Notes under the pieces: model-generated
What the model saw: only the letters and a program-made list of their open reading frames with translations
Told to the model about the DNA's origin: nothing
Databases searched by the model: none
Assembly (NCBI RefSeq): GCF_003254395.2
Contig: NC_037651.1
Coordinates: 5,693,001 to 5,757,000, forward strand
DNA: 64,000 nt
Direction: 5' to 3'
Origin: Apis mellifera
Lineage: Eukaryota; Arthropoda; Insecta; Hymenoptera; Apidae
Made by a program: the position numbers and the translations under genes
Part shown: one piece after another, positions 45,361 to 57,145 of the stretch
Numbering within the stretch: the first letter of the stretch is position 1
Layout: each line of letters begins with the position of its first letter

Positions 45361-47098
45361 GGGTTGATTTTTGATTCTGGAGAGTCCAAGCTTTTAAAGA
45401 CAACGATCTTATATTTGGAATTTGTCGTTGTTGAGTTAAATTAATTAATGGAAAAGTGGATTGATTCTTTTTTAAGCGTGTAGTAGTATACGAATTTCTT
45501 CCTTTCTTTATGCGAGGATTTTAAAATACGCGATATTAATATTAATAAGTTTCGTGATCGACTCGTTCTCGATTCGAGGGGGGAATAAAATTTAGATCGG
45601 TGCAATTTCGGTTCATCGAAACCGACGAAACATCCTTTTATCCGGAAACAAATTTACGAATCCTCTCTTTCTCTTTCCATTTCCAGTTGTGCACATTTTT
45701 TTCCTCCCTCCACTAAAAAAAAAAGAAAAAGGGAAACCAATCGCTGCCTCGTCTCGGTAACAATAACATTGGTTGAAAATTAATATCCCCCGTAGAAGCG
45801 GTTCAGGACCACTTGGCTTGGTCCATGCACGGGGCAATGGGAAACTTGAAATAATAATGCAAGGCAGGAAGAGGAGGAGAACGAAATATGAAAAGAAAGA
45901 GAGAGAGAGAATACCCAAGTATTTTTCCATTCTCTTATTTCTGCTTTTATATTCCCCGTCCAGGGCCACCACCAGGTTCCTCCCCACCTTATTATTCATG
46001 CGCCTTTAAACGCCCCCGCATGGCGGAGAAAATGCTAAACGGCTTCATCGACCGAGGACCATGAATTTTATTGGCTTCATCAGCGGCGTGGATGAACGAA
46101 ATTAAGCAGGAACGACGTACACACACAGAGAGAGAGAGAGAGAGAGAGGGGAGGGTGGACGATAACGCGGTGGAAAACGCGGTTAACAGACGCGCTGTTA
46201 TCCAGGCGCATGCAACCCTCGTATGTTTTGCGCCATGTGCCGCGACAGGCACTTTCGTTCGGCCATTACGTTTTAGAATTACAAATAACCGGGCTGAAGC
46301 TGGGCTCGCGCTCGTGACGCTTTTACGTAATGCGAAAGCAGACGTGGCGAGACGTTTTGTTTTTAAAGAGTTTGGATAAATTGGTCGTTTCGTTCTTGGA
46401 AACGAGACACTTTTATTATTTCACTTCCAGATAATGTGGGCCATCGATTCGATGGATTCCAAGTGAAAGTTGCGTTGAGAAGCGTTCTCGAGTGAAACTC
46501 TCGAGTTTAATATTCTCGAAGAAAATTTGAAATTTGTTATCTCTGGATCTGAGAATTGATTCCGCAATCTCGATAGATTCCTTGTGAAATGTATCGGAGA
46601 GATGTTAGATTCGAAATTAAAGTTACTTGGGGAAATTTTGAGCGAATATACTTGGAATCCAATCCAATCCTTTTTGTAAGAATAACATTCGTGCGTTTTC
46701 TTTTACGTTTTCTATTTCTTCTGATAATTAGTATTTCAATTCAACAAAATTTATTTATATTCCTATCAAATAAGTTTCAAAAAGTTTCGCCGACGATTGT
46801 TAAAAAATAGATGAAAATTCTTAAATTCTTCAATTGTTCGCGATCATTATTACAATAAATCTAATAATCTAAAATTGTTCAAATAAAATTTACTCGTAAT
46901 TTCAACTTATTAAATTGAAAATTTTATTTCGAAACGAGACTCGATTGAATCCTCGTTTCCCCTTTCTCCTCCTCCTTCTCCTCCAGGAAGGACAGAAGTT
47001 CGAGGCCGTTAACCCTCCTCGCGCGAAAAAAAGAAAAAAAGAAGAAAAAATTGCGCGAAAAGAGCACCTTCGCTTTCCGCTCTAGGAGTACGCGGAGG
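45361..47098. other. Mixed DNA, no established gene
   Basis: GA microsatellite at 46127-46148. CpG patches at 45775-45850 and 46000-46370. Strong plus acceptor look-alikes at 46430 (CACTTCCAG|A) and 46986 (CTCCTTCTCCTCCAG|G); after the latter a frame EGQKFEAVNPPRAKKRKKEE stays open for 32 codons, then stops with no donor. None is called as an exon. Confidence 0.4.
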
Positions 47099-47113
47099 TT
47101 AGGTTAGGTTAGG
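47099..47113. repeat. Interstitial TTAGG repeat, 3 units
   Basis: Three exact TTAGG units, the telomeric pentamer of most insects including bees. Short enough to be chance or a remnant of telomerase-mediated repair. Confidence 0.6.
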
Positions 47114-47365
47114 TGGGGAAAAACTGTCTAAATGCACGCGAAAATTCCATAAACCTGTATAGCGTGATAACCGTTGGTAGGCTGGGGCGAGAAGAGGAGG
47201 AGAACAGGGGGGAGAGGAGGAAAGAGTTGGAAAGAGGATAGGGGGGTAGGTTGGAAACGGTGACAAAGGGGAAGTAAAGATAGTCTTGGAAAGCCAGTTG
47301 GGGCCACGCCACGCGTTATATTCAATAAAACCCAAATGTACCGCAAGAGACCCTTTTTTTCTTAC

Positions 47366-47430
47366 CTCCCACCCCTTCCTAGAGGGTACTAGGCCATTTT
47401 TGCCACTCCTCTCGCCTCATACCTTCCTCT
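47366..47430 (-). other. Two strong donor-like sites in purine-rich minus-strand DNA
   Basis: On the minus strand GGAAG|GTATGAG (exon end 47423) and GGGAG|GTAAGAA (exon end 47366) follow a GA-rich stretch and a CpG-rich area. This could be the end of a non-coding first exon of a minus-strand transcript. No start codon or acceptor supports it further. Confidence 0.2.
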
Positions 47431-47499
47431 CTCCCTCTCTCTTTCTCTCTCTCTTTGCGCTTCGACTACCCTCCTCGTAGCCGAGAAAGTGGTGGTTTA

Positions 47500-47517
47500 C
47501 TCTCCCCGCGGGGAGAG
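47500..47517. repeat. 18-bp perfect GC-rich palindrome
   Basis: CTCTCCCCGCGGGGAGAG equals its reverse complement, with a SacII core (CCGCGG). A second GC palindrome, GCCCCGGGGC, lies about 60 nt downstream. Confidence 0.85.
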
Positions 47518-48460
47518 GGGTGGAGGAGCGTCAAGGCCATTCGTCGAAGTTTATTTTGCGTAAGCGACGAAACTTGCCCCGGGGCGGTGTAAAATGTTCT
47601 GGATTCTTTTACCCTCCCTCCCCCCTCCTCCCTCCAGGTTTTTTGTCCTCCTCCTTTGGTGGCAAAACCAAGAAAGTTACCCCCTGGGACAAAGATAATC
47701 CCTGTGTAGCCGAGGAGCATCAAAGCGGCGCGCTCTCTGTTTTTGATGGGAATTAATTTGGATCTTGTTTTAATTAAAGAAGGATCGTCTCTTCGCAGGG
47801 GACCGATCTCCTTCTTCTCCTTCCGGAGGAGTTCATTTTTCTTCTTTCTTTCATTTCTCTTTTTTCTTTTTTCTCTCTTGTTCAAGCGCGACCGGAACCG
47901 GGACCGGATTGGCGATTGTTTCCGCTCGGTCGGAATTTTTGAAATAAGGCCAGTAAGGGTATAATTGGCGGATCGAGTTTGTGATGTTGAGGGTGAGAGG
48001 AGAGTGGTGGATGGGATGGAGGAATTATGGATAATTACTATCGGTGAACGGTTCGCTCTCGATTCTTGGGGAGATTTTAGCGTCCGGGATCGATCGAGGA
48101 AATATAAACGGCGATATAAATAATATTTTTAGATTCTCTGGAGCATCGAGGAATTTTCTTTCGTTACCATCTTAAAAATGGAGATTTGAACAAGTATCTA
48201 AAGAAAGATAGATATATTCCTTTATTCCTCGAAAATTTAAAAAAAAGAAACAACACGTAGTTAACATCTTCGAAGAGGAATTTTTGATCTTAAATTATTT
48301 TATTTCGAATTGTCATGCAGAATTACGAGTTGTAATTACAAGATGAAAGTCTTTTTTATCATTGGATCAAGTTGCTGAAATTAAAATTTTAGACGACGAT
48401 ATCTAGTTTTTTTTTTCCTTTTTACTTTTTTTTTTTTTGCACGATATCGAAACGAGGAGT
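47518..48460. other. Mixed DNA, no established gene
   Basis: GC-rich to about 47730 with open frames on both strands (minus 47885-47466), then a T-rich tract (47820-47880) and AT-rich DNA. No domain recognised. Confidence 0.45.
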
Positions 48461-48464
48461 ATGG

Positions 48465-48800
48465 ATGAGAGAGGGTGGAACGAAGGGAGGCTCGTGAAAT
48501 TCCGTGAAGCTCGACGGGGGTTGAACGGTGTGTGGGGGTGTTATTGGGTCGCGGCCACTTAATATGCAAATGCATCGTAAAGGCGGCTCGCCGCTGTTCA
48601 CTGTAACGGGAGCAGGCGGGCGGCCAACGGGACCAATACTTTAATTTGCATTTAAAATTGCTCAAGCGGTTGACAGCCGCCACCTTGTTCCTCCCTTTCA
48701 CTTCAGACGGGCCACCCACGAAACGAATGCCTCCGGCGAGTAATCGGTACTCGACCAATCCCAGATTTTTATTATTATTAAGCGTTTGATTTTTTCCCCC
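48465..48800. promoter_or_regulatory. GC-richer unique island with two POU octamers and an NK-2 site
   Basis: ATGCAAAT (48564-48571) and its reverse complement ATTTGCAT (48644-48651) are exact POU octamers in opposite orientation 80 bp apart. CCACTTAA (48555-48562), the complement of the NK-2 class consensus TTAAGTGG, abuts the first. The rest is unique and GC-rich. The minus frame across it (48806-48381) has no splice sites. This is the motif-richest island and a good candidate for a neural or developmental enhancer; activity is inferred. Confidence 0.4.
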
Positions 48801-49180
48801 TCCCAACCCCTACGATTCGAAATAACGCAATTTTCGAAATTATCAGGAAAATATATTAAACTTGGAGTCTTGGAGAATTATTTTATACAAGTAAGATTAA
48901 TTTATATTTAATAACATTTGGTTAAATACACTTCTCAGAAATTTATATAAAAGAAAATGGAAGGGAAAGAATGATATTATAAAAAAAGAGAAACTCTCTA
49001 ATTTTCGTGGCAAAGAAAATTTCAAAAAAAAGGAAAGAAGCATTCGAGAGTGTTGTCTTTCGAGCAAACACTCGTGCTTCCAGTTCGTACTTGCGCCAAT
49101 TTTTTTTACTCCCCCCTTTCGCCAAATACTCAGGGGCAATTATGAAAATTTTCATAAACACGCGCAACAATAACGGAACG
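48801..49180. other. AT-rich DNA, no gene seen
   Basis: AT-rich with short A tracts. Confidence 0.6.
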
Positions 49181-49770
49181 GAAGCGCGCGAAAGGCGCGG
49201 TTGTTGCATCGCGGGTGTTATTTGTTTGATTTACGGGATCGCGCGTAGCAAAGTTCGTGACGCGAGGCAATTGGCGCGGCGCGGTGGGCCTCGGTCGCGT
49301 ACAACCTTTTTCAGCTCGATCAGCCGCCCGTTTCGGTTGTTGTTCAATGCAAACAGCGAGGAGCTTTGCAGGCCGTGCTCTTTGTACAACGGCGAGGATT
49401 TATACGCGATATTATTGCGACATCGTGAGTCCCTCTCTCTCTCTCTGTCTCTCTTTCTCCCTCCCTCTCAAATCTCTGTAAAACTAAATTCGAAATAACG
49501 GCACGTGGCCGGCCCTCCTCGGCGGCTCTGGCGGCCCCGCGAAACTTGTTTGTGAATTTTCGTTCAAACATTTATTCTACACGGCTCGATTGGAAAGCAA
49601 ACAGCCGGGTCCACGGTTGGAAAATAATTTCGCGACCCGGAGGATGCTCCACGGCTTAAACTGTTCAACTGTTCAACGTGGGAGGGATGGGATGGGCTAC
49701 CGGGAAATGTGGCACAAAATTATTGGCAAATTAGGGCGTGTGTGCGTATAAATTTATGGATGTATTAATT
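49181..49770. promoter_or_regulatory. CpG-dense island, candidate promoter or first exon
   Basis: Very CpG-rich with GCGCG clusters. A plus frame (49007-49498) stays open across it and meets CATC|GTGAGTCC near 49429, a fair donor, just before a CT microsatellite (49434-49450). The peptide part inside the island (MKIFINTRNNNGTEARERRG and onwards) has no domain I know. No TATA box is clear. CpG density and the donor would fit a first exon, but alternative frames are open as well. Confidence 0.25.
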
Positions 49771-50340
49771 GTGCGTTATTTGAACGGTGAAGTCGGATCG
49801 ATTTTTTGGAATTTTTATCTTCTTCGACTCGATATTTATTACGAATTTACATTTCTCAATTATTTTTCTTATTACGAACGTTTTTGCGATATGATATAAT
49901 TGAGAAGTTTATAAATATGAAGATTACATTTTGTTCTAAAGTTGGGTTCTAAATTTATGGATTAATTTGTTGGGTATTAAAAATAACAGGATTTGGAATG
50001 AATTTACGGTATCGATATTTTCTTTTCTTTTTTCCAAATTTTGTATTCTATTATTATTACATTATTAAATTAATTTTCCATCTTTGGATACTATATTATT
50101 TAAATACTTCGTAAAAATCCACACTCTATGTAACAATTTCAATTTAAAAATCACAGAAACAGCGGCGATTACAATAATATAAACACCCCTTTTTGAGAGA
50201 TTAAAACATCCAAAATATGAAGCTCACTCCATTCTTACCTCATTTCCCAAATCTTTCTGAATTTTTTATTGGATGTAAAGTGTTTATTTGAAGCAATTCA
50301 ATAAAAATAGCGGCAAAATAAATCGAGTATCGTTTCCTCC
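49771..50340. other. AT-rich DNA, no gene seen
   Basis: AT-rich. ATGAG|GTAAGAAT on the minus strand near 50237 is a good donor match without a coding frame. Confidence 0.55.
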
Positions 50341-52457
50341 CTTATCCTTTTTCGATCGAACAATACGAAGCTTCGTGGCAGTAACCACGAAATATCTTAA
50401 AACGCGAGCTTAATCGAGGGTCGCTTCTGTTGCCGGTGTTTACAGGGCTATGGGTGAGATTCGAGTGGATGAAATCGCGATATTCGGTAGTCCGTGAAAC
50501 GACTGGTTCCGCCACAGGAAACGATTTCACCGAAACTCAAGCCAGCAAGTTCCACGTCGTCGTTTCTTCCTCTCTCCTTCTCCCTCTCTCTTCTTTCCAC
50601 CTCTTCCGCCGTTTCTTCTCCGGATGTTCGAATCTACTAACCGATAAAGCGAGACAGAGCGAGAGAGAGGAAGGGGGAGGATGAGGAAAGGGTTGGCTGG
50701 AACACACCGCAACAGGCTTGTAGCATTCTCGATCCCTTTGGGGCGACTGTAATTTACCACGCGGCTTCTTGAGAGAGTAACTGTGAAACCACGCACGATC
50801 TGATAATTGTGATTCTTTTTGTGTCGATAATTGTAATTTAAATAGGTATTTTTTTTTGGAAATTGAGGGAATAATAATTTTGTGTAGATTTGATAGATGT
50901 TTTCCTTCCTCTTCAATTTTAAGAGAAATAATTATTTTGTTGCATTTAATGAACTTCGATGTAAATTGTAAATCTTTATTCCGATTTTTTGCAGAAGTTT
51001 CTCGAATACTTTTACGTACTTATTTTTTTATCTTTTATCTTCGGTTCAGTACTTCTTTTGCAGCATATAATAGGAAATTGATGGAAAGGAATGGAGATTT
51101 TATATATTTTTATACGAAGAAGGAAGAAAGAGAATTATATAAATTTATAAGCAACTTTCTCTCAGCGTGTTTCGTATCTAAAATATATAAAATAATTTCG
51201 AATTTGATACAATTTTTCCCTCGAACGAAATGATGATACAAGGTAACATGAAACGAAATTTCTGCGTAATCGTTTTATAACTTTTAACGATACTTGCTTC
51301 CGGCAGATCAGATATTTTTTCCCAAATCGACGAAAGTGCCGCTCTTTTTCCCCCTTCGCAAAAGGAACAGACACGTATGCGTGTATCGAGAGCAATAACA
51401 ACACTATATCGAATAACATCCGGTTTCCATACCGCCCTTCCGTTTCTCCCTTTGTTGAAAAAAAAAAAAGAAATTAATTCTTTTTTCCTCCCCCTTCCCC
51501 TGGATGGAGATCCCTTTGGATAAACCCCTTTCCATAAACAAAGAAAATCCTGTCAATTCTCCATCCGACTATCAACCCCAAATTACCCTTTCACCGTTAT
51601 AATAATAATAATAAAAACAAACATTTTTTACGATTTGGCTCATTCGATATCGATATCGAAGAAGATTCCAATCGATTCCATCCTCTCCTTTCCGAACTTG
51701 ATCGACTTTAATTCGTCCAACTCTCGTCCTCATCCCTTTGTCGGAACAAAACCGAACCATTCTTCTCACAGCCGTAAGCCTCGATTATTCCTTATCTTAC
51801 TTTTAATCGAATTCAACGAACAAAGATCCGACAAATTATCTCGATCCCGACATTCTTACTTTTCTACGCCCATTGTATATGTGTATATATACATATATTT
51901 TGTTTATTGTTTCCACGCGTAATTTCGTAATTATAACACGGATGGGGAGGGGGAGGAGGGCAAAATAATTATATATCGCTCGAAATATCGCGTAATATCG
52001 TTTAGCGGAAAATTGATGCAATTACTTGTGTAATACTGACGTACATCGGCGAATTAATAAACAATGTGATCATAATATTAAATCGTCAGACCGTGCAATA
52101 TGAATGGCTTCGTCGAGTAAATAACATGAAACGGCAGTTGCGCCTGTCGAAATTTGTTATTTAAAATAGTATCGAATACTTCGATGAATATATATATGTA
52201 TATACACACATATGTGTGTGTGTACATGGAAGCGTATAGGTCGTGTCGTTTTGGGAAAGGTTCCTCCCCCCAGGCGATAAAAAGTCGAAACGAGCGTGGA
52301 CAATTTGTTTTATACCCGCGGATGTAATACGGATTTCTCGGATATCGGCGAATAATACTCTCACTCTCGGGCTATAATCCCTCTCCCAGGATTGACTTTC
52401 GTCGCCGAAAGGATGGTATGGAAATTATGTAAAGTTGATACGAGTTTTAATTTTGTA
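50341..52457. other. Mostly AT-rich DNA, no gene seen
   Basis: GC-richer CT/GA patches at 50560-50780, AT-rich to 51900, AAT repeat at 51598-51613, TA/CA microsatellite at 52186-52224, and a small GC-richer unique patch at 52230-52420. Frames are AT-rich chance frames. Confidence 0.5.
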
Positions 52458-52846
52458 GGTGAGAAAACATTTTGAAAAACAAAAATTGTATCTTCGAAGG
52501 ATAATTTTTTTTGTTTGTTAAATTTTATTTGTTTGAATTCGTTGCGATATTTATCGAAAAAGGGAGAGAAAGAGGCGGAAGGCCGAGGTGAGAAAACATT
52601 TTGAAAACAAAAATTGTATCTTCGAAGGATAATTTTTTTTGTTTGTTAAATTTTATTTGTTTGAATTCGTTGCGATATTTATGGAAGAAGGGAGAGAAAG
52701 AGGCGGAAGGCCGAGGTGAGAAAACATTTTGAAAACAAAAATGTATCTTCGAAGGATAATTTTTTTTGTTTGTTAAATTTTATTTGTTTGAATTCGTTGC
52801 GATATTTATGGAAGAAGGGAGAGAGAGAGAGAGAGAGGCGGAAGGG
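52458..52846. repeat. Tandem array, 3 units of 128-129 bp
   Basis: GGTGAGAAAACATTTTG starts at 52458, 52587 and 52715. Units share ATCTTCGAAGGATAATTTTT, TTGTTTGAATTCGTTGCGAT and a GGGAGAGAAAGAGGCGGAAG end. Copies are nearly identical, so this is a young array. The first unit is preceded by TTTTGTAG, which makes an acceptor-donor junction with its GTGAG; in later units the preceding bases are GCCGAG. Confidence 0.95.
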
Positions 52847-54513
52847 ATAAAATTCGTGAAGGGTGAAACGGTGAATCGAGTTCCCATTAATATATTCAAT
52901 GTCTGGCTAAATCGCGCCCGATATCTGTAAACCTACTTGAGAATTTCACGGAGGCGTCCTTTTCTTATAAATATTCAAATCGATGGGAGACCCCTTTCAC
53001 GGATGGGAAAATCGTGCGCTTGAATTTTTGAGACGTAATAGGAGCGGTGAAATTTAGCGGTCTTTCGTTTATTCAAATGAGCTCTGAGCTGTAAGGGGTC
53101 TCGGGTTGTACTACAGTTGCACGTCCACGAGTTAAACGGTTAAATTTCTAATTTTTCCAATCTCTTTCTTCTTATCGTCGCGAATTGTAACTTGTAACGA
53201 AAAAAAAAAAAGAAATATTTTCTATTATTTTTAGTTTATATCTGACAATTGATTCGTGTTTATCTTTTATTTTTTTCCTTAATGGAGAATATATTTTTGT
53301 ATATTTTTGTATCGTTACTAAAAAAAAAAAAAAAAGGAAGAAGAGAAAGGAAAAGAAAATTTCGAACAAATGTGCACGAAATACATGGAATTAAAATATT
53401 GAAATACTATTGTTGAGCGTCTTGAATATTCAATTACGTTACGCGGATAAATATTTTCATTCTATATCGTTGTATCATTCCACCATATTTCGAAAACAAA
53501 CAACCCCGAATAGAATAATATTTTAGATGATGTTACATACATGGGGGATGAATCGTATAACGTGATCGTGTTCGTTACCCTCGTCATTAGTAGATTAAAA
53601 TTTTTTCACGCATAATTTCACGCAAACGTCCCTTTTTAACATTTTTACATTTTTCTATACATTCTTTTTTTTTTCCCCTCCCCCAATAAGATTAAAATGT
53701 AAATTTTACACATTATAATTTAAATGTGAAATTTTGGTAGTCAAATTTAACGGGGCGTAATTTTTACATAATTCGGGGTCTAATTATCGTCGAATAAAAA
53801 AAAAAAATCGATATTCCAAGATATCTCGCCTTTATCGAACCGTCGTCTAATTTCATCCCTTCAAATCGCACGAAATTCGAAAAAAAAAAAAAAATTATCA
53901 TCAACTGTTCCGTTCATTTCAACGCAAAAAAAAAAAAAAGAACCCGCAAACATGGCCACGCGAATAATCAGAACTTTTCGTCCCGAACATTGTCGATCCT
54001 CCCTTTGATCTTTCTGGGAAAAAAAAAAAGAAAAAAAAAAAAAAAAGAATTCACCGTGAAATTCAGCCGAACGAAAACCCTATTTCCGAATCGATCGCCG
54101 ATATTAATTCGTTTTCCCTGTTTCTCGCCTATGAATATATACGTGTACACGCGCAAAGTTTAATAGGCCGGTGTCGTCGTCGAACGATCATCTGCGACAA
54201 GTAAACGGATAATAGGAAAGAGAAAAGAGGAAAAAAAAAAGAAGAGGAAGAAAAAAAGGGGGAAATTAAAAATGGAAGTGGAAAAAATAAAATTCAAAAT
54301 AAAATACCAGTTACCGGTGTAAAACACACGAGGATGGGGACGCGAGCATTATCGAGATGAAATCAGAGGGTTGAGGCAGAGGGTTGAAAAAAAAAAAACG
54401 AGCACGTATCGGGTTTTAAACATGTCCAATTATCGAGTGCGTTTCAACCAAGTGTGGAACGAGTGTAGAATGTTTATTACGAATAATTGTTCGAGCAGAC
54501 GAGGGAAGTGAGT
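52847..54513. other. AT-rich DNA with A tracts, no gene seen
   Basis: Small unique GC-richer patch at 52860-53130, then AT-rich DNA with A11-A16 tracts (53200, 53320, 53880, 53926, 54018-54046). A 52-bp polypurine tract lies at 54214-54265. No supported frame. Confidence 0.55.
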
Positions 54514-54579
54514 GGAGAGAGAGAGAGAGGAGGAAAAAAAAGAAGGAAGAAAGAAAGAGAGAGAGAGAAAAAAAAAGAA
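54514..54579. repeat. Uninterrupted 66-bp polypurine tract
   Basis: Only A and G from 54514 to 54579; GA repeats flank GAAGGAAGAAAGAAAGA. Confidence 0.9.
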
Positions 54580-55304
54580 TAAAACGGTCCTCGTTGCTTG
54601 TTTATCGGTCGGTTGGTACCATGAATTGACGTAGAAATCGCGTTAATTGTGCGCATCTGTACGAAAATAAATCGAGATCGAGAGGGGTGGGGGTGGGGGT
54701 AAATCGAAGCTAGATCCGGTCGCGTTTATTATTCCGGGAAATCCGTGGAATTTCTCTCTAATTCCACGATTTTTTCTCTCTGTTCTCTCCCCGCTCGCTC
54801 GTCCTCTCTTTTCTTTTTATTTTTTTTTTCGCTCTCTCTCCCTCTCTCTCTCTCTCTCTCGCTTTCTCTCTTGCATATATATACGCGTTTTGCCGAGTGG
54901 ACACTCGTGGCTCAGTTTTACTTTTGCGGTCATTTTCATAGTCGTATATAACGGTCAATCGTTGCCCGTTTCTATGAAATGTCAGCCGGACATGGTGGAA
55001 TTCGAACGGATGATCTTTTCAATGAAACGATGTTGCGCATTTCGGCGCGTAACATTCCTACTCGTAACATTTTCTACTCGTGTTTCTTTTTCCTCTCTTT
55101 TTTTTTTTCAACGAAATGGAAAATCGATCGATCGAGGGATGATTTTCCTATTTCGGATATATTACGGACGGTTGAAAATGAATCTCTGTCCCGCCAATCC
55201 GAATTTGATCGTCGTGAAATGCGAGTGAGAGAGAGAGAGAGTGAGAGTGATTTAGGGAGAAGGGAAATTTTACAACGTTCGAGAATAATTAAAAAGGAAA
55301 ATCT
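54580..55304. other. Mixed DNA with CT microsatellite, no gene seen
   Basis: CT repeat at 54831-54870 followed by TATATATA near 54876. Two overlapping plus frames (54890-55228 and 54979-55365) are open but show no domain; the second becomes Arg/Glu/Ser repeat at 55225-55250. Confidence 0.45.
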
Positions 55305-55542
55305 AATCCAATCCAATATAATAATTAATTCAATCGATCGACGAACAAAAGTGAAACAAAATTAAAATCAAATTGTATATATTGAGTCTTTTCTTGAGAT
55401 TATTAGAAACGCATTTCTAATCCAATCCAATATAATAATTAATTCAACTTAAATCAATCGATTGACGAACAAAAGTGAAACAAAATTAAAATCAAATTGT
55501 ATATATTGAGTCTTTTCTTGAGATTATTAGAAACGCATTTCT
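55305..55542. repeat. Tandem duplication, period about 114 bp
   Basis: Starts AATCCAATCCAATATAATAA at 55305 and 55419; both copies run through AAAGTGAAACAAAATTAAAA and TTGAGTCTTTTCTTGAGATT to GAAACGCATTTCT. Near-identical copies, the second longer by a TTAAATCAAT-type insertion. Confidence 0.95.
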
Positions 55543-55704
55543 GCAACGAACGCACACCCAACTTAAACAAAAAAAAAAAAATAAAATTAAATAAAAGATT
55601 AACTCTATCGAAATCGATCTCGGACAGTTCGTTCAACATCCACGTAATACAAAAGTGAAACGAAATAATATTAAAAGCGGATACGAGACAAACAGCTAAC
55701 CAGT

Positions 55705-55902
55705 CAGCTCCGTCTAACATCAAACATTAACCAATTCGGTTTGAAGCCCGGTTGAAACGCATCTAAACAGAGAGAGAGAGAGAGAGAGTAAGAGAAAGAA
55801 AGAGAGAGAGAATTGGCGCGAATATCGGTTGCCACGGTTCGACGAGGGGGTGGAGGGGGCGGGTCCTCGAAACGAAGACGCCATCCGGAAAACGACGAGA
55901 AG
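55705..55902 (+). other. Candidate non-coding first exon with strong donor
   Basis: AACCAGTCAGCTCC near 55698 matches the insect initiator (TCAGT-like). It is followed by a GA microsatellite (55769-55811) and a CpG-rich stretch that ends at GAGAAG|GTAAGG (GT at 55903), one of the best donors in the window. The in-frame sequence before the donor is stopped by TAA at 55789 and lacks ATG, so coding is unlikely in that phase; a 5-prime UTR exon is the better reading. There is no TATA box. Confidence 0.2.
55769..55811. repeat. GA microsatellite
   Basis: GA repeats with a GTAAGAGAAAG interruption. Confidence 0.9.
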
Positions 55903-56609
55903 GTAAGGAAGATATTTACCATCGTCTCCTCTTACAACCTCGGCAAACTTCAATTCCTCTTTTCCGCGTCTCTTCGCAACCCTCCTCCCCTCCCTCCCCC
56001 CTTGCCGCGTATTTGCAATCGGTTACTCGATGCTTAAACCCGACGAAAGGGGAGAAGGAGGAAGAGGAGGAAGAGGAGGAGGAGGAGGAGGAGGAGAACC
56101 GCGCGGAAATAGACGGAGGAGGGATGGTTTGGAGGATCTTGGCGTGTCGTAATTTAAGATGAACGCATCTCTGGCGACTGGAAAAGCGAATAGGCACGAG
56201 GGGAGCGAAAAGTGAATGTTTTCCCACCGAGTTTCCGGGAGGGGGAAAACGTAATACGAGACAGAGTTGGAGAGTTATCAAGAATCCGCGGTGGTTGATC
56301 GAAATTCGCTGTTTCCGGTTTAATCCCGCTACTCTGCCCAACCGATGGATCATCCATTGTGATCCACCTCGACGACGAGCGCTCGAAACGAGGATCGAAA
56401 CGAGGGAAACGTTGGACGAGACGTCAGGTTTTCGGCTCTTTTGAGGAAAAGAAGGCATGGAAGAGGAAGGGAAAGAGATGGAAAAGAGGGATAAGGATGA
56501 GAATAATTTTAAACAACGTCGTTCCAATAAATTTTGCTCGTTTGTTTTTCTGTAATGGATAAATGAATTATTGGAAAATTTGATTACGAATTGGTTTGAA
56601 AAACGACAA
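55903..56609. other. GC-richer DNA with GGA repeat, no gene seen
   Basis: A GGA/GAA repeat at 56050-56097 gives the Ser run inside a 203-codon minus frame (56527-55916). That frame has no domain beyond low complexity and I reject it as a gene. Confidence 0.5.
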
Positions 56610-57145
56610 ACGAAAGAGGAGAAAGGTTTCTGAGAAAAAGATGACGAGCATGGAAAAATGAGAATGAATGAAGTATGAATTTCTTCGTTTTAGTAAATGA
56701 TTCTAGACATTTATCTATAATTATTAAAATTGGGATGGATATTAAAAGTGGGACTAACTTTGGAACGATAAACAAAAGAGAACATCTTTTTCGATTGTCG
56801 ATCCTCGAGGATCGAAGAGGAAGGTTTCTAAGAAAAAAATGACAAGCATGGAAAAAGGAATATGAAGTAAGAATTTCTTCGTTTTAGTAAATGATTCTAG
56901 ACATTTTCTGTAATTATTAAAATTGTGGGACTAACTTTGGAACGATAAACAAAAGAGAACATCTTTTTTGATTGTTGATCTTCGAGGATCGAAGAGGAAA
57001 GTTTCTGAGGAAAAAATGACGAAAAGAAGAGTGAGAATATTTCTTTTTTATTGGAAAGTTCGATTGCAAATGGGCGCGTTGTTAAAATACAATGGGGGAA
57101 GTATACTTTGGAAACGATAAACCTTAACAAAAGAGAGCATCCTTT
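56610..57145. repeat. Tandem array, 3 units of 177-198 bp
   Basis: The GTTTCT-start block (GGTTTC at 56625 and 56823, AGTTTC at 57000) recurs. Units share TTCTTCGTTTTAGTAAATGA, ACTAACTTTGGAACGATAAA and AAAGAGAACATCTTTTT; the third is the most diverged. On the minus strand each unit has a pyrimidine tract ending CTCAG|AAAC or CTTAG|AAAC, a splice-acceptor-like site. Confidence 0.95.

Noticed and set aside
46987..47084. Exon after CTCCTCCAG starting EGQKFEAVNPPR
   Set aside because: Stops after 32 codons, half of them Lys/Arg/Glu from an A-rich tract, with no donor; resemblance to MBT-type GxKxEA motifs is too short.
55916..56527. 203-codon minus frame, the longest in the window
   Set aside because: Includes a Ser run from a GGA repeat and Arg/Gly-rich ends; opposite strand carries overlapping open frames; no recognisable domain.
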